Assembly (NCBI GenBank): GCA_030998015.1
Contig: JARWMV010000205.1
Location: 1-19,093 of the forward strand
Origin: Ceratorhiza oryzae-sativae
Taxonomy: Eukaryota; Basidiomycota; Agaricomycetes; Cantharellales; Ceratobasidiaceae
Reading direction: 5' to 3'
Length of the DNA stretch: 19,093 nt
The notes below the pieces were generated by a model that was not told the DNA's origin, made no database searches, and saw only the letters and a list, made by a program, of their open reading frames with translations. How positions within the stretch are numbered: position 1 is the stretch's first letter; each line of letters opens with the position of its first letter. Of this stretch, positions 7,216-15,175 are shown piece by piece. Position numbers and translations under genes: made by a program.

Positions 7216-7357
7216 ACCCCGCTAATCGATACCCCTGCCAAGACGTGCGCTAAAGCGCAGTTCTCTAGGCAGGGTGTAGATTTGCCTTCGCAAATCATCG
7301 ATTATTGGAGCCCTCCGCGCTTAGGCCGCCCTGCGGGCGATCAAAGAGCGCGGAGGG
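7216..7357. repeat. Composite C plus G element
   Basis: CCCCGCTAATCGATA, a C hairpin (CCCCTGCC/GGCAGGG), GTAGATTTGCCTTCGCAAATC, ATCGATTA and a G hairpin (CTCCGCGCTTAGG … GCGCGGAG). The same composite occurs inverted at 17789-17930. Confidence 0.8.
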
Positions 7358-7404
7358 AAGGTGGTTCAAGCATTTGATAGCATTTAATGTGGGCCTATTT
7401 TCAA

Positions 7405-7605
7405 ACCAACAGCTAAGAAAATATATCCCATTTGAGAAATAGTACTAAACGCAATTATTCGTTTTAAATCATTTTGCAATAGACCAGTAGAAGCAGCAAA
7501 GAAAGCTGTTATGGCTCCTACCCATAAGATTACTAATAGTGCAGTAGAACTATATTCTAATAATGGGGATGATCTAAGAAGTAAGTAACATCCAGCTGTA
7601 ACTAG
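7405..7605 (-). CDS. nad5: NADH dehydrogenase subunit 5, internal exon b
   Basis: The 67 codons start LVTAGCYLLLRSSPLLEYSS and include GAITAFFAASTGLLQNDLKR and IAFSTISQMGYIFLAVG. This is the most conserved antiporter-like part of NAD5, including the membrane-embedded Lys of QNDLKR. It joins in phase 0 to exon a (…HAAT) and exon c (LSQHN…). The exon/intron edge on the 5' side is ambiguous over a shared TACC; the 3' edge after GGT follows the usual T-before-group-I rule. No element lies in the exon although a B element starts only 17 bp away. Confidence 0.95.
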
Positions 7606-7621
7606 GGTACAAATGTTTATA

Positions 7622-7831
7622 TGACCCGTGCACGCCTGCGAACGCCTTGGCTTAAGCCAAGGCGGCCCTGGCGTGCGCGCGGCGTCTGATTCCGAGGTAC
7701 CCTGGAACTTAAAGTTCCAGGGTACCTCGCAATACCTCGCCGCGAACGCGGCCTCGATAACCATACCCACGGGTCAACAGCATGTATTTATATATAAATA
7801 CAATGCTGGTTGACCCTAAGCGGGGGTATGA
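7622..7831 (+). repeat. Family B composite element (B4)
   Basis: A complete copy from GACCCGTGCACGCC to GCGGGGGTATGA with three hairpins and the GGGTCAACAGCAT hairpin at the end. It lies in the last part of the intron, 17 bp from exon b. Confidence 0.88.
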
Positions 7832-7924
7832 TTTTACCCTCGTCTGTAATCGTTTACAACACGACTTCAGACTCGGGCGCCGACCCTGCAAGCCAAGGAA
7901 TTGTTCAACTCCGACTTGGGGTCG

Positions 7925-8070
7925 AGGCATAAATGGGACTATGTCTTTACCCATATAACAATTTTTATTCATTTTATTACGAATTGTAGATTACGGTTAT
8001 TATGGGTATACTCGTGTAGTCTCTGGGGAACTTAATTATTGGTCGGTTCCTGCTAATTGACCTATATTAT
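7925..8070 (-). ncRNA. Group I intron core in the nad5 a/b intron
   Basis: The minus strand shows P-type AGCAGGAACC, the R motif CCCCAGAGACTACACGAG and the S motif AAAGACATAGTCCCATTT. GACTA/TAGTC form P7. It lies 320-460 bp upstream of exon b, so the GIY-YIG frame precedes the core. Confidence 0.8.
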
Positions 8071-8281
8071 ATATTGAAATTATGACCCATAGTCGTTCAA
8101 AGACTTAGCGGGTATTCAAATATTAAGGTTATCCTAGCATACAGAGTAATTTTTCATAACCGTTACCGGTTAAGGCTGTTACCCTAAAATTTGTGGCATG
8201 TATTTTTTATAATATTTGTTTACTTTCCCCTACGACCCGACGGATTTTTGACTTGTCCTCTTATCGTGATTTGGGAGGAGC

Positions 8282-8325
8282 TCTCCGCGCATGGGCCGCG
8301 CCTCTAATGATCTAAGCGCGGAGGG
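8282..8325. repeat. Family G hairpin, divergent copy
   Basis: CTCCGCGCATGGGCC … CTAAGCGCGGAG arms, with the loop differing from other G copies. Confidence 0.7.
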
Positions 8326-8343
8326 TTCCCTGTCGCAGCATGT

Positions 8344-8565
8344 CCGCGCGCGTTAGTTGCTGGTGGGACTTGTCCCACCAACCAACGTGAGCAATCGCAA
8401 CCGTTTGCGATTGCTAGTGCGCGGCATAATATCGATATTTAGCCGCCGGCTGAAAATGACGAACGGTCGTCATTTTCTACGAGGGAATCTTTATGGGAGG
8501 TAGCCTGGACCATGAGACTCATGGTCAAGGCTACCTCATCTGAGGATTCCCTCTAACGCCGGCGG
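8344..8565 (-). repeat. Family A element, long form (A8)
   Basis: Minus-orientation copy with nested hairpin. It is preceded by CCCTGTCGCAGCATGT and followed by ACATGCTACTGCGTTACC: the left flank is the host hairpin seen intact around A11, while the right flank passes into an E element. Confidence 0.9.
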
Positions 8566-8569
8566 ACAT

Positions 8570-8661
8570 GCTACTGCGTTACCAAGCCTGTAAGGCCAAC
8601 GTATTGGGAGGGCCATTACCCCCCCAAACAATGCAGCATAGCTGCATCAGTTTGGGGGGTC
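8570..8661 (+). repeat. Family E element, left end replaced
   Basis: It matches the E element at 18371-18470 from TGCGTTACCAAGCCTG to TTTGGGGGGTCAA, but the first TGACCTCCCAA arm is absent and A8 abuts instead. This suggests recombination or insertion with loss at this junction. Confidence 0.75.
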
Positions 8662-8733
8662 AATGGCGACATTGCAATTATTGGGGGTCTACAGGGAAAT
8701 TAAGAATCTTTTTTAATATAGTCTTTCAACCAT

Positions 8734-8851
8734 ACCGTCGCGTTGGGACCGCCCGAATGGTTTCGGGCGTCCCCAACGCGGCCGGCGCGGCCGAGAGTGC
8801 ATGATTTGGTGTCCCATTGATGGGACGCCAAATCTACATGCATTCTCGAGT
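8734..8851 (+). repeat. Family F element, short form (F3)
   Basis: A 118-bp copy from ACCGTCG to CTCGAGT without the nested E hairpin. Removal joins the endonuclease frame as …FKLS-WLKDYIKKDS. Confidence 0.85.
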
Positions 8852-8956
8852 GATAGTTTAAACCGTTTTTTGAACTTAGAAGGTGCAGTGATTTTACCGT
8901 CTCGAACAGGGCCTGTAATATAAGTCTGGGTAAATCCCCGTGAAGGTTTTAAATCC

Positions 8957-9004
8957 TACCCCTGCCAAGACGTGCGCTAAAGCGCAGTTGCCCAGGCAGG
9001 GGTA
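8957..9004. repeat. Family C hairpin (C4)
   Basis: TACCCCTGCC and GGCAGGGGTA form perfectly inverted ends around inner GTGCGCT/AGCGCA pairing. Deleting the 48 bp rejoins the GIY-YIG frame (LLG-M-DLKPSRG). Confidence 0.85.
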
Positions 9005-9148
9005 ATGCCTAATAAATCAGATAGCTCTGCTCGAGCTGCATTTGGATTATTATGGAAACGAACTAAATTGTTGTCTAAAGTATCTATTGAAACAACTGGC
9101 CAGTTTTTTTTATCCTGAATTTCTAGTAATGTTTCCCGATATGAAGGG

Positions 9149-9210
9149 TTACCCTGTCGTCAGCGTGTACAAGTACACGCTGCAATCAATTGTTGGGGGT
9201 CTACAGGGTA
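9149..9210. repeat. Hairpin inside the GIY-YIG frame
   Basis: ACCCTGT and ACAGGGT outer arms enclose a CAGCGTGTAC/GTACACGCTG stem and a TTGTTGGGGGTCT segment. Similar GGGGGTCTACAGGG tails occur near 8684. Confidence 0.65.
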
Positions 9211-9263
9211 CAACAAAGATATACCGTCAGGATTCCCCCTGCAATAGGTATTTGTTTTTCTTT

Positions 9264-9308
9264 CCCTGCCTAGGGAACTGCACTAAAGTGCACGTCCTGG
9301 CAGGGGTA
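9264..9308. repeat. Family C hairpin (C5)
   Basis: CCCTGCC and GGCAGGGGTA ends with an inner TGCACT/AGTGCA stem. Removal rejoins the frame AYRYIN-KEKQIPIAGG. Confidence 0.82.
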
Positions 9309-9510
9309 ATTAATATAACGGTAGGCTTGCCAAGGGTTTAAGTTATTAGTTGTTGCAAACTCAGAAGCAGAGTGAAATTCCCCATAAAGTGTTTCTTTAT
9401 CGTCTAAATATGCATGGATAACACCTTTAGGAATTTCTTCTAAGTTTATTCCGATAACAGGTAATAATTTCTCAAAAGAAGATAAGGGTGCTGAAGATGA
9501 AATTGATTGT

Positions 9511-9682
9511 CCGCGCGCGTTAGTTGCTGGTGGGACTTGTCCCACCAACCAACGTAAGCAATCGCAACCGTTTGCGATTGCTAGTGCGCGGAATAATATC
9601 GATATTTAGCCGCCGGCTGAAAATGACGAACGGTCGTCATTTTCTACGAGGGAATCTTTCAGATTCCCTCTAACGCCGGCGG
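9511..9682 (-). repeat. Family A element, TTTCAG-loop form (A9)
   Basis: A 172-bp copy with a TTTCAG loop in the first hairpin, shared only with A10, plus two single-base differences (ACGTAAGCAATC and GCGCGGAATAAT). It interrupts the GIY-YIG frame; exact removal leaves one base out of register. Confidence 0.9.
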
Positions 9683-9804
9683 ATCTACAATTCGAAGATG
9701 CAAATTAGGTTTCGGACATAAAACAAAGTGATTTACTCTATTTCTATTCCATCTGATGTCATATTCTGTTAAACCTAACGCTGATTTAGCTTTATTAATA
9801 GAAT

Positions 9805-10057
9805 CATACCCCCGCTTAGGGTCAACCAGCATTGTATTTATATATAAATACATGCTGTTGACCCGTGGGTATGGTTATCGAGGCCGCGTTCGCGGCGAGG
9901 TATTGCGAGGTACCCTGGAACTTTAAGTTCCAGGGTACCTCGGAATCAGACGCCGCGCGCACGCCAGGGCCGCCTTGGCTTGATTATTGACCTTAAGGTC
10001 AATATGAGCCAAGCTTGCTTGGCTTAAGCCAAGGCGTTCGCAGGCGTGCACGGGTCA
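9805..10057 (-). repeat. Family B composite element with extra nested hairpin (B5)
   Basis: A B copy in minus orientation. Its GCCTTGGCTT hairpin has gained a block with TTGACCTTAAGGTCAA and CCAAGCTTGCTTGG palindromes. The same enlarged form is at 11932, 13904 and 15753. Confidence 0.88.
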
Positions 10058-10116
10058 TAAGTATTAAATAAATTTCCTGCTATATCAAAAACAGAGATTG
10101 GGTGAGAATTGTTCCA

Positions 10117-10288
10117 CCGCGCGCGTTAGTTGCTGGTGGGACTTGTCCCACCAACCAACGTGAGCAATCGCAACCGTTTGCGATTGCTAGTGCGCGGCAT
10201 AATATCGATATTTAGCCGCCGGCTGAAAATGACGAACGGTCGTCATTTTCTACGAGGGAATCTTTCAGATTCCCTCTAACGCCGGCGG
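10117..10288 (-). repeat. Family A element, TTTCAG-loop form (A10)
   Basis: Same subfamily as A9 and in the same reading frame. Removing 171 bp rejoins IEEYNP to WNNSHPIS in frame. Confidence 0.9.
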
Positions 10289-10501
10289 GGATTGTATTCT
10301 TCAATGTCAATAGCTGCAAAAGTAAAACTTACTGAAACTTTAGGATCATTAATTTCAGGATTTAGATGTGAAATTATACTCTGTTCTAACAATCTAACAT
10401 GAAACTCTGAAAAGCAGTTCAATATGAACATAGATTTGGCGTCTAATTTTATTTGCGGGTTTAACTCAATAAATAAATTTAGGTAATTTGGTGTTTTAAA
10501 T

Positions 10502-10692
10502 ACCGTCGCGTTGGGACCGCCCGAATGGTTTCCAAAAACACCTCCAAACATGTGCAGCTACGCTGCATTGTTTGGGGGTGGTTTTGGAGGTATAAAGCGC
10601 ATTTCGGGCGTCCCCAGCGCGGCCGGCGCGGCCGAGAGTGCATGATTTGGTGTCCCATTGATGGGACGCCAAATCTACATGCATTCTCGAGT
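10502..10692 (+). repeat. Family F element, long form (F2)
   Basis: Same structure and length as F1, including the nested E hairpin. Exact removal rejoins the GIY-YIG frame as NYYFLPA-FKTPNY. Confidence 0.88.
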
Positions 10693-11264
10693 GCAGGTAA
10701 GAAATAATAATTATCAAAGCCTCCACCAGTTGTTCGCATTTCGTTTAATAAACCTTGTCTACCGTAAGTCCAAGAATGTATGTAATTATGAAGTCTACTT
10801 ACAGGATTAATAGTTGATCCAACATAGCGTCTTAGACTATCTTTATTAATAAAGAAATAAATATAACTACTATCTAGATCATCAAAAGCAATTTCAGGAG
10901 TTCTTAATTTAGCACAATCTTTTAAATTACTGTTAGACAACATTGAATCTAAAGAAGTTAATGAAGAACATACTCCAGTGTGTTCTTTAGCTAAAAATCC
11001 CATTTTTAACAAGTGTAAACAATGATTGTTAATAAATAATTTAACTAGGCTGTCTTCAGGAAGCCAAGAAAAAAACTGTATTAAAGCGTTTTGAGCATTT
11101 ACACCAGCAGATGTAATTCTCCAAGGGATAAACCCTTCACTTTTATCGTGGGGTTTTACAGGCACCAAAGAACAAAGAAAAATCCCATCTAAGGGAGATT
11201 GTAAAACTAATGACGACAAAGGCGCCATTAGAAACAATAACAGAAATAAATAAATTTTTAGCAT

Positions 11265-11931
11265 TTGTTAATTAATAATAGGATAAGATACGGTAACACA
11301 ATATTGAAGTTATTTATTTTTGGCAAGTAAAGAAAAAGCAAAAATAAATAAGATTTGGTTGTACGTCAGCAAACTCTGTGGCCTTGATAAGCCCGAGCGC
11401 AATCTTCGATCGCGCTAACGAGTTTGAAGATGGGATTCCTGGCACTAAGATCGCCGTACTTAGTACGGGCTTTACTGCCCGCGCTGAGCCAACTTTCACA
11501 GTCTTATCATTGATCGACCCGTCGGATTTTGGACTCTGATTCCGAGGTAGCCTGGAACCTCTGGGGTCCAGGCTACCTCGCAATACCTTGTGCTGGTCTG
11601 TCTCCATGCAAGATTTATAAAATCTTGCTGGACCTTAGACCAGCATCAGTCCAAATTTCACAATATCAGGGGGCATACGGTGGGATAATTGACGGAAGTT
11701 GATCTGGTCAGACCAACTGACTTTTTTGCAGACGTCAATTTCCCGTCGGCTAAAATCCTAGGCTATACTGAAAGTATACCTAGGATTTCGGCAGGGTAAA
11801 GTACCAGAATAAATCGTCCTGGCCAGAGATCTCAGGCGAAGCGATTTTGGGTTAAGAAATGTCAACAACATTTCTATACACGGGGTTAATAGCAATTTAT
11901 TTTTCGCTAAATTTAGGAATTATGACCCGTG
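11265..11931. other. Structured intron stretch, no gene recognised
   Basis: About 670 bp upstream of the GIY-YIG frame. It holds an L hairpin (11544-11579), a CCATGCAAGATTTAT/ATAAAATCTTGCTGG hairpin (11604-11633, repeated near 13403), and a strong AAATCCTAGG/CCTAGGATTT hairpin near 11755-11789 flanked by GTCGGC and CGGCAGGG. A minus-strand frame is open from 11607 to 11314, but its content resembles no family I know. The pairing suggests the 5' portion of a large intron RNA. Confidence 0.4.
11544..11579. repeat. Family L hairpin
   Basis: GAGGTAGCCTGGA/TCCAGGCTACCTC arms with flanks GATTCC and GCAATACC, as at 14696-14731. Confidence 0.8.
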
Positions 11932-12175
11932 CACGCCTGCGAACGCCTTGGCTTAAGCCAAGCAAGCTTGGCTCATATTGACCTTAAGGTCAATAATCAA
12001 GCCAAGGCGGCCCTGGCGTGCGCGCGGCGTCTGATTCCGAGGTACCCTGGAACTGAAAGTTCCAGGGTACCTCGCAATACCTCGCCGCGAACGCGGCCTC
12101 GATAACCATACCCACGGGTCAACAGCATGTATTTATATATAAATACAATGCTGGTTGACCCTAAGCGGGGGTATG
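11932..12175 (+). repeat. Family B composite element, enlarged form (B6)
   Basis: From TGACCCGTGCACGCC to GCGGGGGTATGA, with the extra nested TTGACCTTAAGGTCAA block. Apart from orientation it closely matches B5, B7 and B8. Confidence 0.88.
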
Positions 12176-12218
12176 ATTAAATCCAAAAATCTGCTTCTTT
12201 TATGGGAATTTTGGTTCC

Positions 12219-12419
12219 GTGTCGCAGCATGTCCGCCGGCGTTAGAGGGAATCCTAAAGATTCCCTCGTAGAAAATGACGACCGTTCGTCATTTTCAGCC
12301 GGCGGCTAAATATCGATATTATGCCGCGCACTAGCAATCGCAAACGGTTGCGATTGCTCACGTTGGTTGGTGGGACAAGTCCCACCAGCAACTAACGCGC
12401 GCGGACATGCTGCGACAGG
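12219..12419. repeat. Host hairpin split by family A element A11
   Basis: GTGTCGCAGCATGT precedes and ACATGCTGCGACAGGG follows A11 (12233-12404). With A11 removed these form a perfect GTCGCAGCATGT/ACATGCTGCGAC palindrome, so A11 inserted exactly at the centre of an existing hairpin. Confidence 0.85.
12233..12404 (+). repeat. Family A element, short form (A11)
   Basis: A complete 172-bp copy with CTAAA loop, inserted at the symmetry centre of another palindrome. Confidence 0.9.
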
Positions 12420-12923
12420 GTTCCGGAACGCCCCTCAAATAATAATCCTAGAAGGGGTTAAAGGCGAAAGTTTGTTTCTTTAACCTCTTCTTAAAAAAAA
12501 TAGCAATTATTTTTTTCCCTTGTGCCAATAGCCTACGTAAGAAAGCTGAGACACATTTTGTGACCATTGAAGGTCCGTATTAATCCTAAAAATATAATTT
12601 CAAATGCATAGTATCAAGTATTCCGAACCCTGCCAGAGTGTACGGGCTAAGAAAAAAAACGGTTAATAATAGATGGAGATAAACAACCTCCTGCACTCAA
12701 GTGTATATGAGTCGCAAATTGGGTTAGTGTACGCAGACTCTAGTTTTAAAAGATTCTTAATTTATAAATAATCCCTGCCTGGACCCAATAACAGGTGGGA
12801 GGGTATCCACCCTTCCCACCTGTGAAAGGGATGGGCAACTGCGTCTTTGCTCGAGTCAGAGGACGAATTTGGGTGGCGCAAGTCTTGGCATGGGTAGTAA
12901 ACAAATATTGTAATTTAATTTTC
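12420..12923. other. 5' part of the nad5 a/b intron
   Basis: No gene was recognised in this 500-bp AT-rich stretch directly after exon a. It holds a degenerate C-like element (about 12774-12898: CCCTGCCTGG … TCTTGGCATGGG) into which a GGTGGGAGGG/CCCTTCCCACC hairpin seems to have inserted, and a CCCTGCCAGAG remnant near 12628. Confidence 0.45.
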
Positions 12924-13259
12924 GGTAGCAGCATGCAGTAAAGCAGAAACAGGTGTTGGACCTTCCATTGAATGAGGTAACCAAGTATTAAGACCTAGTT
13001 GGGCTGATTTTCCCATAGCAGCAAATAATAACAATAAACCTATTATTGTTATAGCTGTTTCATTCATATATGGTGCAATACTGAATACTGTGGCATAATC
13101 AATATTTCCAAATAGCCAGAATATAGCAAAGAACCCAATACTTAAGAACATATCACCAACTCTATTCATAGTTAAAGCCAATATAGCAGACTTATTAGCT
13201 TGAATTCTGGTAAACCAGAAGTTAATCAGTAAGTATGAAGATATACCAATACCCTCCCA
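12924..13259 (-). CDS. nad5: NADH dehydrogenase subunit 5, internal exon a
   Basis: The 112 codons begin [20 protein letters not shown] and run through [18 protein letters not shown] and [18 protein letters not shown] to [17 protein letters not shown], all hallmark NAD5 segments, including the [16 protein letters not shown] motif. NAD5 is the distal proton-pumping subunit of complex I. The exon starts right after an intron-final G (13260). Upstream exons, which would encode roughly the first 130 or so residues ending FVG, were not found within the 5.8 kb above, so the preceding intron is at least that long or the exons are elsewhere. Exons a, b and c total 214 codons, about a third of a typical fungal NAD5. 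No insertion element lies in the exon. Confidence 0.96.
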
Positions 13260-13495
13260 CGGGAAATAGCGGACCTTAATCTTTATTCATTTAATTTTTC
13301 TAACATGGAAAAATAAACTCCCCGGTTATCGGCTGAAATCTTAGGTGTAACTCCCAACCACAAGGGGAGGGGTTGCAAGCCTAAGGAGTATAGGCTTGTT
13401 TCCATGCAAGATTTATAAAATCTTGCTGGACCTGCATTAGGGTCATTGGTTGAGGGACCTGTGCAATGAAATCAAATTTCTTAAGAAGAAGGTAG
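13260..13495 (-). other. 3' end of the intron preceding nad5 exon a
   Basis: Non-coding intron tail. It contains a CATGCAAGATTTATAAAA hairpin copy near 13403-13432, a CGGCTGAAATCTTAGG hairpin-family remnant near 13330 and an AAGATTAAGGTCC sequence near the 3' splice site that could be an S-like motif. The last intron base is G. Confidence 0.5.
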
Positions 13496-13538
13496 TTAAA
13501 TTAACGATGAAGATATTTTATATAGCATTGATGAATGC

Positions 13539-13760
13539 CCGCCGGCGTTAGAGGGAATCCTCAGATGAGGTAGCCTTGACCATGAGTCTCATGGTCCAGG
13601 CTACCTCCCATAAAGATTCCCTCGTAGAAAATGACGACCGTTCGTCATTTTCAGCCGGCGGCTAAATATCGATATTATGCCGCGCACTAGCAATCGCAAA
13701 CGGTTGCGATTGCTCACGTTGGTTGGTGGGACAAGTCCCACCAGCAACTAACGCGCGCGG
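13539..13760 (+). repeat. Family A element, long form (A12)
   Basis: Full copy with nested hairpin inside the tail of the mosaic endonuclease frame. Removing 171 bp brings the last eleven codons back in frame. Confidence 0.9.
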
Positions 13761-13903
13761 GAGTTACAATAGCTCGAAGAATAGGTTGTTGTTTTACAGG
13801 AATACATATTAACCACTGATTTTCCCGTTTTAGTATTAATCGGGTTTCTATATTAAAATTACCCAATAATGATTTTTGTAGAAGTTTAACTTCTTCCAAT
13901 GTG

Positions 13904-14158
13904 TATGACCCGTGCACGCCTGCGAACGCCTTGGCTTAAGCCAAGCAAGCTTGGCTCATATTGACCTTAAGGTCAATAATCAAGCCAAGGCGGCCCTGGC
14001 GTGCGCGCGGCGTCTGATTCCGAGGTACCCTGGAACTGAAAGTTCCAGGGTACCTCGCAATACCTCGCCGCGAACGCGGCCTCGATAACCATACCCACGG
14101 GTCAACAGCATGTATTTATATATAAATACAATGCTGGTTGACCCTAAGCGGGGGTATG
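13904..14158 (+). repeat. Family B composite element, enlarged form (B7)
   Basis: Same structure as B6. It separates the NUMOD part from the LAGLIDADG tail of the mosaic frame, so the fusion point coincides with an element. Confidence 0.88.
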
Positions 14159-14299
14159 AAATATTTATTTCTAAAAGGTTTTCCCTTAAACTTATTTTTA
14201 TCGTGGTATTTTATAGTTGTATGATGACAGTTTAAAGCTTCAGCAGCTTGCCGTGTAGAATCATATACAATTACAGTATTTTTTTCAATATCTGTAACT

Positions 14300-14333
14300 C
14301 CGCTCCCTGGATCTCTAGAGATCCAGGAGGCGG
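14300..14333. repeat. Family K hairpin (K1)
   Basis: A 34-bp hairpin with CCGCTCC/GGAGGCGG ends and CTGGATCTC/GAGATCCAG stem. Exact removal rejoins the host codons for GNKV and VTDIE. Confidence 0.9.
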
Positions 14334-14441
14334 ACTTTGTTACCTTTTTCAAAATTTAGTTTAGAAAGATGCGCTCTAATTTTAGATAAAGACTCTTCGC
14401 TATGCTTAAACCCTAAGGATGAGCAAGCTTTTTTTAAAACC

Positions 14442-14540
14442 CCAAATTGGGGGTGTAGATTTGCCTGCGCAAATCACCCCCAATTTAGAAGTCCTCAGCG
14501 CTTAGGCCGCGCCTAAAGGCGCGATCAGAGAGTTGGAGGA
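14442..14540. repeat. Composite H plus G' hairpins
   Basis: Inverted copy of the pair at 3833-3932. It lies exactly between the first LAGLIDADG motif region and the NUMOD3-like segment of the mosaic frame. Confidence 0.8.
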
Positions 14541-14650
14541 AGCATGATTAGGAAAAGATTGCTCGAATCTAACTCGACTATTGTGTGATGATTTTATTCG
14601 TTCAACACGAGAATCTCCGAGAAGAGTCCCTATTAAAATATCACGAAATT

Positions 14651-14791
14651 GTTGCACGTACGTGCAACAACTTCACCCTTGAGGCGCCTGATTCCGAGGT
14701 AGCCTGGAACCTCTGGGGTCCAGGCTACCTCGCAATACCTCGGCAGTAATTTCCTTGAGGCGGAGCTGCGATCGTAGGCGGGCACGGGTCA
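14651..14791. repeat. Palindrome, L hairpin and B-like remnant
   Basis: A perfect GTTGCACGTACGTGCAAC palindrome (14651-14668) is followed by an L hairpin (14696-14731) and a degraded B edge ending GGCGGGCACGGGTC. It interrupts the N-terminal part of the mosaic frame. Confidence 0.7.
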
Positions 14792-14951
14792 GTTTGTTCA
14801 GAACTGAGATCAACTTCTAATTTTAATGGAGTTGTTTGTCGAGGTTTTCCGTATTCAGAACCTTTTTTCCTGCATAAAGTAAAATAGGACTAGTTAAAAA
14901 AGATTCCTGTAAAGTTTCACCGTTATAATTTTCGAGAAATGATAGCAATAG

Positions 14952-15028
14952 ACCCCCAATGCGTTGCAGCGTATTGGGGGGCTATTGCCCCCCCAAACAA
15001 TGCAGCGTAGCTGCATTTGTTTGGGGGG
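14952..15028. repeat. Family E element (E4)
   Basis: Two adjacent hairpins: CCCCCAATGCG…CGTATTGGGGG and CCCCCCCAAAC…GTTTGGGGGG around GCAGCGTAGCTGC. Removal gives a continuous hydrophobic lead for the mosaic endonuclease. Confidence 0.78.
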
Positions 15029-15074
15029 TCAATAGTGAAAATATAATATTCTCATCCCGCTTTATAAGACTAAA

Positions 15075-15170
15075 TTTATTTAGTTTAGGACTATATCTTT
15101 AAATTGATGAAACAATTCGCACCACGTATAGCCTCTGAGGATCCGCTTATTATTTAAAATAGGATTTCCT
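15075..15170 (-). ncRNA. Group I intron core upstream of nad5 exon a
   Basis: The minus strand has the P motif TCAGCAGGAAATCCTA, the R motif TCCTCAGAGGCTATACGTGG and the S motif AAAGATATAGTCCTAAAC. GGCTA/TAGTC can form P7 with one wobble pair. The mosaic endonuclease follows in the presumed P9 region. Confidence 0.75.
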
Positions 15171-15175
15171 GCTGA

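Larger units (their letters stand above)
8700..11264 (-). pseudogene. GIY-YIG homing endonuclease frame in the nad5 a/b intron, broken by eight insertions
   Basis: An ATG at 11264 starts a hydrophobic lead (MLKIYLFLLLFLMAPL). The GIY-YIG domain follows: YIY at residues 134-136, YVGS from 147, Arg157 in PVSRLHNYIHSW, and after element F2 a catalytic-type Glu in RLLEQSIISHLNPEIN. C-terminal DNA-binding type segments follow (NPWQAYRYIN, NWPVVSIDTLDN, NNPNAARAELSDLLG), ending LKDYIKKDS with TAA at 8700-8702. Interruptions: F2 (10502-10692), A10, B5, A9, C5 (9264-9308), a hairpin at 9149-9210, C4 (8957-9004) and F3 (8734-8851). Removing F2, F3, C4 and C5 at their ends restores the frame each time. 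The coding pieces show almost no other damage, so the insertions are recent or tolerated. Confidence 0.85.
13496..15050 (-). pseudogene. Mosaic LAGLIDADG/NUMOD endonuclease frame, interrupted
   Basis: Minus-strand pieces in order: hydrophobic lead LLSFLENYNGETLQE, a frame break at an A6 run (14863-14868), then GSEYGKPRQTTPLKL; the first LAGLIDADG motif FRDILIGTLLGDSRV; a NUMOD3-like GFKHSEESLSKIRAHLSK; a NUMOD1-like DSTRQAAEALNCHHTTIKYH; then the LAGLIDADG tail TLEEVKLLQKSLLGN and MLYKISSSLI with TAA at 13496-13498. The middle, including the second LAGLIDADG motif, is missing and replaced by modules usually found in GIY-YIG or HNH proteins. Interruptions are E4, an L-bearing B remnant, H/G', K1, B7 and A12. 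Removing K1 exactly restores GNKV-VTDIEKN. It is either a recombined pseudogene or a module fusion. Confidence 0.6.

Noticed and set aside
7093..7377. Plus-strand frame with a hydrophobic N-terminal half
   Set aside because: It is the antisense of the group I core (R and S motifs at 7110-7210) followed by the C/G composite element. No protein family fits.
11314..11607. Minus-strand frame of about 97 codons
   Set aside because: It starts inside an L hairpin context, is rich in GC pairings, and has no family resemblance. Probably structured intron RNA.
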